This document shows, piece after piece, positions 43,128 to 51,259 of a stretch of DNA of 64,000 bases (positions within the stretch are counted from its first letter, which is position 1; every line of letters begins with the position of its first letter). A model generated the notes under the pieces. It worked only from the letters and a program-made list of their open reading frames with translations, did not search any database and was not told where the DNA came from. Location: positions 124,001 to 188,000 of the forward strand of contig NZ_PPPU01000013.1 of the NCBI RefSeq assembly GCF_006483455.1, written 5' to 3'. The translations under genes and the position numbers were made by a program. This DNA comes from Methylomonas koyamae (GTDB taxonomy: Bacteria; Pseudomonadota; Gammaproteobacteria; Methylococcales; Methylomonadaceae).

Positions 43128-43244
43128 AAATTGCCCCTTGAATTCAGATTTAGTGAATCGCCGCTTGGTCTTGCCGTTTGCGGCTTGGGGTAATTGTTCT
43201 GTTTGAACAGGTGTCGAAACGATGGCGGGGCTTAAAATCCGTTA

Positions 43245-43982
43245 TCAGGCCTTATTGGCGCGTTGGGTGTAATTTTTCCATCTTTTTGTAAATGCACTCC
43301 TAGATAAGCTGTTGACACCCGGCATACTCAAACAACTCTCGCCTCTGTCCTGGCCGGTTGTTACTTCATAACCTTTCGGCGGATTGGTAACCATTCGCCC
43401 CCATACTTGAATCTCGTTTGGCATTTTCGACAGCTCGATAAATAATTCCCTTGTCGTGTCGTCAATCACATGAAACCAATCATCCTTCTTGAGAGGTGAA
43501 GACAAAAGACGTGATATTTCAATATCGTTCTCTAGGCTAACCCCGCCAGCCGCTTCGGCTTTGGGCCCAGCTTGGGGGCGTAATTTCTGTGCAGCTTCGT
43601 ATTCTGCCCATTCTTCAGCGTTCGTAATCCAACCTGTATCTACGCCCTGAGATTTACACCATGCAATAAATTCAATCGGGCGTATTTTGGCTGGCGGGTT
43701 TGCCTGTGCGTGCCACCGTACCAACAGTATATTTGCCCAAGATAGCAAATAGTCGGAATTTACAACTCTACCCGCCAGATTCATAACTTTTCCGGCGTCC
43801 TTATAAATTGGATTATCGAGCGTTAGGGGAACAATACCGTTTACCAAATAAGCCGCTTGCTCTGGCGTCCATGTTTCGAGTTTTAGGTAAAACGTCAATC
43901 GTGTTTCTGTCAAACTATGAGGAAACTTTTCCACCTTTTCGGGCGGCAGTGGCCCAGCATATCCAGCAAACACAAAATTCAT
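43245..43982 (-). CDS. Unknown island protein next to the integrase
   Basis: A 245-residue soluble protein that I do not recognise. The first half has W-T-P-E-Q-A-A-Y-L-V-N-G-I and P-I-E-F-I-A-W-C-K, a pattern common in uncharacterised genes beside P4-type integrases; the C-terminal end is basic. ATG at 43982 follows GGGAG six bases upstream and overlaps the integrase stop (TGATG), so it is co-translated with the integrase. Confidence 0.6.
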   Translation of the reverse strand: MNFVFAGYAGPLPPEKVEKFPHSLTETRLTFYLKLETWTPEQAAYLVNGIVPLTLDNPIYKDAGKVMNLAGRVVNSDYLLSWANILLVRWHAQANPPAKIRPIEFIAWCKSQGVDTGWITNAEEWAEYEAAQKLRPQAGPKAEAAGGVSLENDIEISRLLSSPLKKDDWFHVIDDTTRELFIELSKMPNEIQVWGRMVTNPPKGYEVTTGQDRGESCLSMPGVNSLSRSAFTKRWKNYTQRANKA

Positions 43983-45094
43983 CACACGCTCCCGAATAGT
44001 CGTGTATTCATGCGTTCGACCACGTTGGTAATGTGGCCGTCTGATAGATGGGCATAGCGCTTAACCATATCCAAGGTGCGATGACCGAGCACGGCGGCAA
44101 TGTCGACCATTGAAGCGCCGCCCATCGCCAAATATGAGGCGGTGCAATGTCTTAAATCATGCCAGCGGAAATTATTGACCTCGGCCCGTTGCAAGGCATT
44201 TAGCCAAGCTTTCTTGAGCTCGATTGGTTTGTGTGGGTGCGTTGGTGATGGGAAAACCAGGACGGTATCCAAGCGCCTGACCTTGGCTAGTTTTTGCAAC
44301 TCTGCCAGCGCAAGACTGGTTAAAGGTACGCGGCGACGGTCGCCGTTTTTGGTTGCATGCAGGATGATGCAGGGCTCGGATAAATTGACCACGCCCCACG
44401 CGGTTTCGGTGGGTGGGTTTTCAGGTTCACGCCAATACAGGTTCATGGTCTCCGATTGCCGCATACCCGTAGAGATAGCCAGCACAAAAGCCGGATAAAG
44501 CAAATCGTTAGGCGACTCTTTGCATGCCGCTGTGAGCCGGGATAGTTCGCCGTCGTCCAAAAAGCGGACAATACCGCGCGGTAATTCCGGCAACTCTACC
44601 CGGCCATCTCTAAGCGGTGATTGTTCGAGCCAATGCCATTCATTGACGCAGCGTTTCAGAATATCCTTGGCGACAACAAAATATTTGTTGATGGTGGCCG
44701 CGGATAATGGCTTCCCCTTGCGCCCCGATTTAGCCAAGCTATCGCGGGCTTGGGCAAAGGTGGCAGTGGTCAAGTCGGCCATCACGCAATGGCCTATTTG
44801 GGCTTTCCACCATTCCAGCATGGGGCGCCGGTTTCGTTGTTCGATACTGTTGAACCGAGTTGGCAGAATGTCGGCGCTGTAGCGGTCTATGGCATCGGCA
44901 AAAGTATGCTTTTTCGCTTCGTTGGTTTTGAAGTGTCGGCCTTCACGGATTGCCGATTCTGTAGCGGCTGCCCATTTCTTGGCATCGGTCAGCCGGCCAA
45001 AGGTGGCGGATTGCACCGGGTAACCTTTCAGCCGGACTTTAACCCGATAGGATTTTTCGCCGGTGTCAGTGGTGCGTGTTTCGATGGTCGCCAT
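43982..45094 (-). CDS. int: Tyrosine recombinase/integrase
   Basis: Site-specific recombinase of 370 residues. The catalytic set is R212 (I-S-T-G-M-R-Q-S-E), H312 and R315 (W-H-D-L-R-H), H338 (L-G-H-R-T) and Y347 (V-K-R-Y-A-H-L). The N-terminal part has an arm-type DNA-binding region. The gene reads away from the tRNA-Thr fragment about 270 bases upstream, the usual layout for an integrase next to its attachment site. Confidence 0.95.
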   Translation of the reverse strand: MATIETRTTDTGEKSYRVKVRLKGYPVQSATFGRLTDAKKWAAATESAIREGRHFKTNEAKKHTFADAIDRYSADILPTRFNSIEQRNRRPMLEWWKAQIGHCVMADLTTATFAQARDSLAKSGRKGKPLSAATINKYFVVAKDILKRCVNEWHWLEQSPLRDGRVELPELPRGIVRFLDDGELSRLTAACKESPNDLLYPAFVLAISTGMRQSETMNLYWREPENPPTETAWGVVNLSEPCIILHATKNGDRRRVPLTSLALAELQKLAKVRRLDTVLVFPSPTHPHKPIELKKAWLNALQRAEVNNFRWHDLRHCTASYLAMGGASMVDIAAVLGHRTLDMVKRYAHLSDGHITNVVERMNTRLFGSV

Positions 45095-45222
45095 ATAAAC
45101 CCCTTGGGGGCAATGGCGCTATAATTTGCGGTAGCCATTGCTTAACCCTGCTTGTTAAGTAAATCGGTCAGGGCTTGGTTGTGTTGGTAGCACTTCCAGG
45201 CCCGTTTTGTTTGCGGGTTAAG

Positions 45223-45360
45223 TATACACCGTGGGACACTCACGGGGCACTAGCTGGCAAAAATTAGGCAAAAATGACAAAAAGACACGACAAAAACAGA
45301 TTCACAACCTATTGAATAATATTGTTATTATTTGTCGTTACTTGTTGTGAGCTTTTGACA
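45223..45360. promoter_or_regulatory. Integrase upstream region with short repeats
   Basis: CCGTG/CACGG hairpin near 45229-45245, repeated ACAAAAA and CAC-ACAAAAA words (about 45275-45300) and an AT-rich tract up to 45345. Such repeats between an integrase start and the tRNA end often serve as arm sites. The rest of 45095-45550 holds the attachment site and hsdM leader, and no other gene. Confidence 0.3.
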
Positions 45361-45364
45361 GACT

Positions 45365-45413
45365 CGCACTCGTAACGCGAAGGTCGTAGGTTCGATTCCT
45401 ATTGCCGGCACCA
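45365..45413 (+). other. Attachment site: 3' fragment of tRNA-Thr(CGT)
   Basis: The run contains the anticodon loop CTCGTAA, GCGAAGGTCGTAGG, the T-loop TTCGATT with its CCTA strand, and an acceptor end TGCCGGCACCA. It matches the 3' half of a tRNA-Thr of anticodon CGT. No D-arm or 5' acceptor strand precedes it, and the anticodon stem has a mismatch, so it is not a working tRNA. It marks the right end of the integrated element. Confidence 0.8.
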
Positions 45414-45550
45414 TTTGATTTGCCAATACCCGTTCAATAGCCTATTTTGCCGGCTTCGGCCTGCGTAAGCGCTTGCGGCGGAAAACGCAAGGATTGTCGA
45501 ATCGGTTTCAAGGCCAACGGCATCCGCCAATCGATCACGGATTAACAAAA

Positions 45551-47719
45551 ATGAACGGCGAAACCCATAGCCAACTGGCCAATTTTATTTGGAGCATTTG
45601 CAACCTGCTGCGCGGCCCTTACAAGCGCAACGAATACCGCAAAGTGATTCTGCCGCTGACTGTATTGCGGCGCTTCGATTGCCTGCTGGCGCCCAGCAAG
45701 GATGTCGTATTTGTCGAATCCCAAAAGCTACAAGGCAAGCCCGAGCGCGTCATCCAGGCTAGATTGCAATCGCTAACCGGCCACCGCTTCTACAACCTAT
45801 CGCGGATGCAGTTCGATAAAGACGCCGATCATTCCCTGCTCAACGATCCAAACAATCTGGCGCCCAATCTAAATAGCTACATCAACGGTTTTTCGCCGAA
45901 TGTGCGCGCCATCATGGAGAAGTTCAAATTCAGCGAGCAAATCGCCCACATGGCGGAAAAGAACATCCTGTTCGAAGTGGTCAAGGCCTTTGCCGCTATC
46001 GACCTGTCTCCGCAACGGGTCGATAACGTCCAGATGGGTTATGTCTTCGAAGAACTCATCCGTATCGGTGCCGAGCAATCGAACGAAGAAGCCGGAGAGC
46101 ATTTCACCCCGCGTGAAGTCATCAAATTGATGGTTAACTTATTGTTGGACCCTGAACATGACTTGGCGCAAAGTCATGTGGTTAAAACCATTTACGACCC
46201 GGCGTGCGGCACCGGCGGCATGCTATCGGTAGCCGAGGAATACATCCGCAAGCTCAATGCAGATGCTAAGCCAAAACTCTTTGGCCAGGATTTTAACGAC
46301 GAGGCTTGGGCGGTCTGTAAGTCGGACATGCTGATCAAAGGCGAAGACGCCGACAACGTCATTCTCGGCGACACCTTCACCCGCGACGGTTTTGACCGCG
46401 ACAGCGACGGCAACAAATGGACGTTTGATTACATGCTGGCCAACCCGCCGTTTGGTGTGGAATGGAAACAGCAACAGAAAACCATCCAGCAAGAAGCCGA
46501 TACCTTGGGCTTTGCCGGTCGCTTTGGAGCCGGTACGCCGCGCATCAACGATGGTGCATTCCTGTTTCTGCAACACATGATTGCCAAAATGCGCCCAGTC
46601 GCGGCGGGTGGCAGCCGCATCGGCATTGTGTTTAACGGTTCGCCTTTATTTACCGGTGATGCGGGGAGCGGCGAAAGCGAAATCCGTCGCTGGATTATCG
46701 AAAACGACTGGCTGGAAGCCATTGTCGCCTTGCCGGAACAACTGTTCTACAACACCGGCATTTCCACGTACATCTGGATCATCAGCAACCGCAAGGAGCT
46801 GCGGCGCAAAGGCAAAGTGCAATTGATCGACGCCCGCAATTTCTGGGTCCCAATGGAAAAATCCTTGGGCAACAAGCGCCGGCGAATCGGCGATCCTAGC
46901 GACAAAGCCAAAGACCCGGACCATATCGGCGAAATTACCCGCATTTATGCCAATTTCACCAATGGAGAAACGCGCCGTTTTGTCGTCGATGGCAAAGACA
47001 AACAGCTTGTAGTTAGCAAAGTGTTCGACAACGAAGACTTTGGTTATCACAAGATCACTGTCGAGCGTCCGCTCAGGCTCAATTTTCAAGCCAGCGCCGA
47101 GCGGATCGCCCGCCTGGAACAGCAAACCGCATTTATTAACCTCACCAGTAGCAGTAAAAAGAACGAAACCGTTCGCCAGCAGGAAATCGAAGCAGGCCGC
47201 GCCCGCCAACAACAAATCCGCGATCTACTGGCCGCCTTTGCCGCACAGCATGGCGACACACTATTTTTAGATCGCAAACAATTTTTGCTGACACTGCGCG
47301 ACATCAACCGCGCCCATGACGTGCGCCTGTCTGCCCCGGAACTCAAAGCCGTGTTGGCTGCACTGAGCGAGCGTGACGACGCCGCACAGGGAAGTGCCAG
47401 TGTCGCGGGAGGCAGGATGCCGGGAGCGACGGCAAATATCTGCACCGACAAGCAAGGTAACCCGGAGCCGGATGCCGACTTGCGCGACACCGAAACCGTC
47501 CCGCTCAAGGAAAGCATCGACGAATACTTTAAGCGTGAAGTGTTACCGCATGTGCCCGATGCCTGGATTGACCACAGCAAAACCAAAATTGGTTATGAAA
47601 TCCCGCTGAATCGGCATTTCTACCGCTATGAGCCACCGCGCGAGCTGGAAACCATCGAAGCCGAAATCAAGGCGCTGGAAGGTGAGATTGTTGATTTGCT
47701 AAGAGAGGTGACGGCGTGA
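45551..47719 (+). CDS. hsdM: HsdM, type I methyltransferase subunit, with a small in-frame insertion
   Basis: Adenine methyltransferase subunit, 722 residues. The AdoMet motif is Y-D-P-A-C-G-T-G-G-M and the catalytic motif is N-P-P-F. The helical N-terminal domain opens M-N-G-E-T-H-S-Q-L-A-N-F-I-W. ATG at 45551 is chosen; an upstream Met reads through non-coding DNA. Near residue 615 a Gly/Ala-rich stretch (Q-G-S-A-S-V-A-G-G-R-M-P-G) interrupts the usual run into I-C-T-D-K, likely from a repeat. The stop overlaps the next frame. Confidence 0.95.
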   Translation: MNGETHSQLANFIWSICNLLRGPYKRNEYRKVILPLTVLRRFDCLLAPSKDVVFVESQKLQGKPERVIQARLQSLTGHRFYNLSRMQFDKDADHSLLNDPNNLAPNLNSYINGFSPNVRAIMEKFKFSEQIAHMAEKNILFEVVKAFAAIDLSPQRVDNVQMGYVFEELIRIGAEQSNEEAGEHFTPREVIKLMVNLLLDPEHDLAQSHVVKTIYDPACGTGGMLSVAEEYIRKLNADAKPKLFGQDFNDEAWAVCKSDMLIKGEDADNVILGDTFTRDGFDRDSDGNKWTFDYMLANPPFGVEWKQQQKTIQQEADTLGFAGRFGAGTPRINDGAFLFLQHMIAKMRPVAAGGSRIGIVFNGSPLFTGDAGSGESEIRRWIIENDWLEAIVALPEQLFYNTGISTYIWIISNRKELRRKGKVQLIDARNFWVPMEKSLGNKRRRIGDPSDKAKDPDHIGEITRIYANFTNGETRRFVVDGKDKQLVVSKVFDNEDFGYHKITVERPLRLNFQASAERIARLEQQTAFINLTSSSKKNETVRQQEIEAGRARQQQIRDLLAAFAAQHGDTLFLDRKQFLLTLRDINRAHDVRLSAPELKAVLAALSERDDAAQGSASVAGGRMPGATANICTDKQGNPEPDADLRDTETVPLKESIDEYFKREVLPHVPDAWIDHSKTKIGYEIPLNRHFYRYEPPRELETIEAEIKALEGEIVDLLREVTA
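47386..47432 (+). repeat. Possible short repeat inserted in hsdM
   Basis: GGGAAGTGCCAGTG, GGGAGGCAGGATGCC and GGGAGCGACGGC follow each other, a pattern that looks like an interspersed repeat. It adds about 15 codons in frame between otherwise conserved hsdM segments. Confidence 0.35.
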
Positions 47720-48138
47720 CGGACATGCAACCAATCCAAGGACAGGGTGAAGTTATTCTTTACCAAACCGACGATGGGCAAGCCAAAATCAACCTCAAGG
47801 CCATAGACGGCTCGGTTTGGCTCACGCAGTTGGAAATTGCCGAGCTGTTTGCCGCCACCAAACAGAACATCAGCTTGCATATCAAGAACATTCTTAAAGA
47901 CGGTGAGTTGGTCGAAGCTTCAGTTGTCAAGGAATCCTTGACAACTGCCGCCGACGGCAAGAACTACAAAACCAAACTATTCAGCCTGCCGATGATACTG
48001 GCCATTGGTTACCGGGTTCGCTCGCCAAGAGGTACGCTGCATGTAGGATGGGCTGTTAAGCCCATCAACCGGCGTTTACGATGGGCTTCATTGGCATTTA
48101 GCCCATCCTACGTTGGCTTGCGGGAGGCAAGCCGATGA
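47716..48138 (+). pseudogene. Truncated RhuM-like (virulence RhuM family) gene
   Basis: The first 108 residues match RhuM: W-L-T-Q-L-E-I-A-E-L-F, T-K-Q-N-I-S-L-H-I-K-N-I, then A-I-G-Y-R-V-R-S-P-R-G-T. Just there the frame enters a palindromic repeat (48043-48111) and stops shortly after, so the C-terminal half of RhuM is missing. GTG at 47716 overlaps hsdM; ATG at 47725 is the alternative. RhuM-like genes often lie inside type I loci. This copy is probably non-functional, though its end overlaps the hsdS start. Confidence 0.8.
48043..48111. repeat. Palindromic repeat ending the RhuM-like frame
   Basis: GTAGGATGGGCT at 48043-48054 faces AGCCCATCCTAC at 48100-48111, with inner GGGCT/AGCCC copies. 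This is the shape of a dispersed REP-type element. Confidence 0.75.
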
Positions 48139-49610
48139 AATACCCGGCTTATCCGCAATACAAGGACAGCGGCGTAGCGTGGTTGGGTGAGGTGCCCGTG
48201 GATTGGGAGGTAAAAAAGGCGCGATATTTGGCATCTATGAAAGGAGGCTCCACCCCTTTAACAACCGAAAACCAATTCTGGGATGACGGCAATATTCCTT
48301 GGGTTTCACCGAAGGATATGAAAATTGGCCGAATTACGGATACTCAAGATCACCTAACCTCAGAAGGAGCTAGTCAATGCGCTAGCGGCATTCTTGCGCC
48401 CGGCCATGTATTGATCGTGGTACGTTCCGGCATTCTCCGGCATTCGTTACCGGTAGCCATAAACGACGTACCGGTTACTTTGAATCAGGATATGAGAGCC
48501 TTCAAATTGGGCGCGCGTCTTGATGCAGAATACCTAAGGTGGTTTATCGAGGGTAACCAAAAGCTGTTGTTGGAACAGTGGTGCAAGTCCGGCACCACGG
48601 TAGAGTCCATCGAAATGAGTTATTTGGCAGACGGTTTGATACCAGTTCCTCCAAGAACCGAACAAACCACCATCGCCGATTTTCTGGACCGGGAAACCGG
48701 GCGAATTGATACGCTGGTGGCGAAAAAGCGCAAGCTGGTGGAATTGCTCAAGGAAAAACGCAGCGCACTGATTTCCCGCACCGTCACCCGCGGCCTGCCC
48801 GCCGACGCCGCGCGGGAATTTGGCCTGACCACCGGCAACGCCGCCGTCCATGAAGCGCCCGGCGCGTATGGTAGGCGTAGGGGCGAAAAATTTTTCGCCC
48901 CTACGGACGGCGCTGGCACCCCCGAAAAATTCAAGGATTCCGGGGTTGAGTGGTTGGGGGAAATTCCAGTAGATTGGGTAATAACTAATTTGGGTTTTGC
49001 CAGTACAAAAATCGGTAGCGGTAAAACACCAACCGGAGGTGCGGAAACTTATGTGAGTGACGGAGTAATGTTTCTGCGTAGCCAAAACGTGTATGACGAG
49101 GGCTTGCTCTTGGATGATGTAGTTTTTATCGCCGAAGAGGTTGATGTTGAAATGTCAGCTTCCCGCGTTTTCCCTAATGATGTCCTTTTGAATATTACGG
49201 GTGCTTCGATTGGTAGGACATCAATTGTTCCAGCAGAATTTCCGCTAGCGAATGTCAATCAGCATGTTTGCATAATTCGGTTAAAGAATAAGGTTCATAG
49301 CTACTTTATTGCATGGGTAATGAAATCATCCTCGGTTAAAGCCCAAATTGAAAATGCGCAAACAGGGGCTGCTCGAGAAGGGCTTAACTTCTCACAAATT
49401 AGCAAAATCAAATTGGCACTTCCTCCTATTACCGAACAAACCGCCATCGCCACCTACCTCGACCGCGAAACCGCCAAAATCGACCGGTTGGTGGAAACAG
49501 TCGAAACCGCAATCGCCCGCTTGCAGGAATACCGTAGCGCATTGATCACCGCCGCCGTGACCGGCAAAATCGATGTGCGAGCCTATTCAGCAAAACAGGA
49601 AACGGCATGA
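48135..49610 (+). CDS. hsdS: HsdS, type I specificity subunit
   Basis: DNA recognition subunit with two target recognition domains. Each opens with the same signature, Y-K-D-S-G-V-A-W-L-G-E at residue 9 and F-K-D-S-G-V-E-W-L-G-E near residue 265, and each ends with a helical spacer (T-I-A-D-F-L-D-R-E-T-G-R-I-D and A-I-A-T-Y-L-D-R-E-T-A-K-I-D). Between them a 28-base palindrome is translated as part of the linker (R-R-R-G-E-K-F-F-A-P). Length 491 is somewhat long because of it. The start overlaps the RhuM-like stop and the end overlaps the next gene. Confidence 0.94.
   Translation: MKYPAYPQYKDSGVAWLGEVPVDWEVKKARYLASMKGGSTPLTTENQFWDDGNIPWVSPKDMKIGRITDTQDHLTSEGASQCASGILAPGHVLIVVRSGILRHSLPVAINDVPVTLNQDMRAFKLGARLDAEYLRWFIEGNQKLLLEQWCKSGTTVESIEMSYLADGLIPVPPRTEQTTIADFLDRETGRIDTLVAKKRKLVELLKEKRSALISRTVTRGLPADAAREFGLTTGNAAVHEAPGAYGRRRGEKFFAPTDGAGTPEKFKDSGVEWLGEIPVDWVITNLGFASTKIGSGKTPTGGAETYVSDGVMFLRSQNVYDEGLLLDDVVFIAEEVDVEMSASRVFPNDVLLNITGASIGRTSIVPAEFPLANVNQHVCIIRLKNKVHSYFIAWVMKSSSVKAQIENAQTGAAREGLNFSQISKIKLALPPITEQTAIATYLDRETAKIDRLVETVETAIARLQEYRSALITAAVTGKIDVRAYSAKQETA
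48877..48904. repeat. Perfect 28-base palindrome within hsdS
   Basis: GTAGGGGCGAAAAA at 48877-48890 is followed at once by its exact inverse. It lies in frame in the linker between the two recognition domains. Confidence 0.85.
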
Positions 49611-51025
49611 CTTTGGATCGGGATCAACACTATTTGCGCGGTCTGGTCGAGGAATTGCGTAAATTGCCGGATGAAACGACTTGGCTGGAATTCAAGGCCA
49701 ACAATAGCGACCCTGACGAGATAGGCGAATATCTTTCCGCGTTGTCCAATGCGGCGGCACTGGAAGGCAAAGCCAATGCGTATTTATTGTGGGGTATCGC
49801 CGATGACGATCACGCCATTCTCGGTACGGATTTTGCGCCAAGCAAAGCCCGCAAGGGCGGTGAGGAGCTGGAAAGCTGGTTGCTGCGTTTGCTGAGCCCA
49901 CGTCTGCATTTCCGCTTCTTGCCGGTAGACATTGACGGCAAAGCGGTTGTAGTTTTGGAAATTCCACGCGCCAACGGCAAGCCGACGCAGTTTTCCGGCA
50001 AGGAATTGATCCGGGTAGGTTCTTATAAAAAGCCGTTGAAAGATTATCCCGAATTGGAACGCTCGTTATGGCGGGTGTTCGACCAAACGCCTTTCGAAGC
50101 GTTGAAGGCCGCCGAAAACTTGGCTGCGGCCGATGCGTTGGCATTATTGGATTATCCTGCTTACTTCGATTTGTTAAACCAACCGTTGCCGACCGATCAA
50201 GCCGGCATACTGTCTCGTCTCGAAGATGCGGCTTTGTTGGCGCGGAATGTCGCAGGCGGCTGGGACATTACCAATTTGGGCGCAATCTTGTTTGCCAAGG
50301 ATTTACACCGATTTCGCGGTTTGTCGCGCAAGGCGATGCGGGTGATTGCTTACCAAGGCAAAGGTCGGCATAGCCCCAAGCAACGCGAGCAGGAAGGCCG
50401 CAAAGGCTATGCGTCTGGATTCGAAGGTTTGATCGATTACGTCAATGCGCTATTGCCGAATAATGAAGTCATCGGCAAGGCGCTGCGACGGGACGTGCCA
50501 ATGTACCCAAGTTTGGCGGTACGCGAACTGGTAGCCAATGCTTTAATCCACCAGGATTTTTCGATTACCGGAGCCGGGCCGCTGGTCAGAACCGAACGTT
50601 TTTTGGATAGCCCGCCGCGCTCCCGGAACGAGGCTTTGGCGTCGTCGATGCGATTGTTCGGTATTTGCGAGGAACGCGGCAGCGGGGTTGATAAAGTGGT
50701 GTTCGAAACCGAACTTTACCAATTGCCAGCTCCCAGTTTCGAAACGGCTGAAGAATCAACGCGAGTTTTACTCTTTGCCCACAAAGCATACAAACACATG
50801 GATAGTCAGGATCGTATCCGCGCCTGTTATTTACATGCTTGCCTGCGTTATGTGCAACGCGATCCAATGACTAATGCCAGCCTTCGCGAGCGTTTTGGCA
50901 TTGAGCCTGAGAACAGCGCGATGGTTTCCCGAGTCATCAAGGAAACGCTGCTGTCTGAATTGATTAAACCTTTCGATCCAGAACAAGGAAAGCGGCATGC
51001 CAAGTACCTGCCGTTTTGGGCTTAG
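49607..51025 (+). CDS. AlbA_2 (Schlafen-like) ATP-binding protein with a short internal deletion
   Basis: A 472-residue protein commonly found within type I loci. The N-terminal AlbA_2 domain has T-W-L-E-F-K and S-N-A-A-A-L; the middle has L-A-V-R-E-L-V-A-N-A-L-I-H-Q-D-F, a GHKL-type ATP site. After I-T-G-A-G-P the usual stretch of about 18 residues with a V-E-I-F and N-P-G-x-P pattern is missing, and the chain jumps to L-V-R-T-E-R-F. The loss is in frame. The start overlaps hsdS by four bases. Confidence 0.85.
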   Translation: MTLDRDQHYLRGLVEELRKLPDETTWLEFKANNSDPDEIGEYLSALSNAAALEGKANAYLLWGIADDDHAILGTDFAPSKARKGGEELESWLLRLLSPRLHFRFLPVDIDGKAVVVLEIPRANGKPTQFSGKELIRVGSYKKPLKDYPELERSLWRVFDQTPFEALKAAENLAAADALALLDYPAYFDLLNQPLPTDQAGILSRLEDAALLARNVAGGWDITNLGAILFAKDLHRFRGLSRKAMRVIAYQGKGRHSPKQREQEGRKGYASGFEGLIDYVNALLPNNEVIGKALRRDVPMYPSLAVRELVANALIHQDFSITGAGPLVRTERFLDSPPRSRNEALASSMRLFGICEERGSGVDKVVFETELYQLPAPSFETAEESTRVLLFAHKAYKHMDSQDRIRACYLHACLRYVQRDPMTNASLRERFGIEPENSAMVSRVIKETLLSELIKPFDPEQGKRHAKYLPFWA

Positions 51026-51192
51026 CTCTTATTTGATGGTTATTTGACTAAAACAGACATTTTAGTAAACAACCAATGCTAACCAACTGATTTATAAGTA
51101 CAGTTTATAGAGTTCTTTTTGATGGCTATTTGACTGGCACGTTTCGTAGCGGATATTAAGCCACCGTAACCAACCAGGAAAAATTGGCAATT

Positions 51193-51220
51193 AGTTAAGT
51201 AAAACGACTTTTCCTTAACT
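51193..51220. promoter_or_regulatory. Inverted repeat upstream of hsdR
   Basis: AGTTAAG and CTTAACT flank AAAA-CGAC-TTTT, giving a near-perfect 28-base palindrome that ends 40 bases before the hsdR start. Another GTTAAG follows. It may be an operator that delays restriction relative to modification. The rest of 51026-51259 shows a direct repeat (TTTGATGG-T/C-TATTTGACT at about 51033 and 51118) and no gene. Confidence 0.4.
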
Positions 51221-51259
51221 AAGCCTGGAATTAAGTTAAGAAACAACAAGGACACCTGA

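Noticed and set aside
45365..45413. A complete tRNA-Thr gene
   Set aside because: Only the anticodon loop to CCA is present; the D-arm and 5' acceptor strand are missing, so it is an attachment-site fragment.
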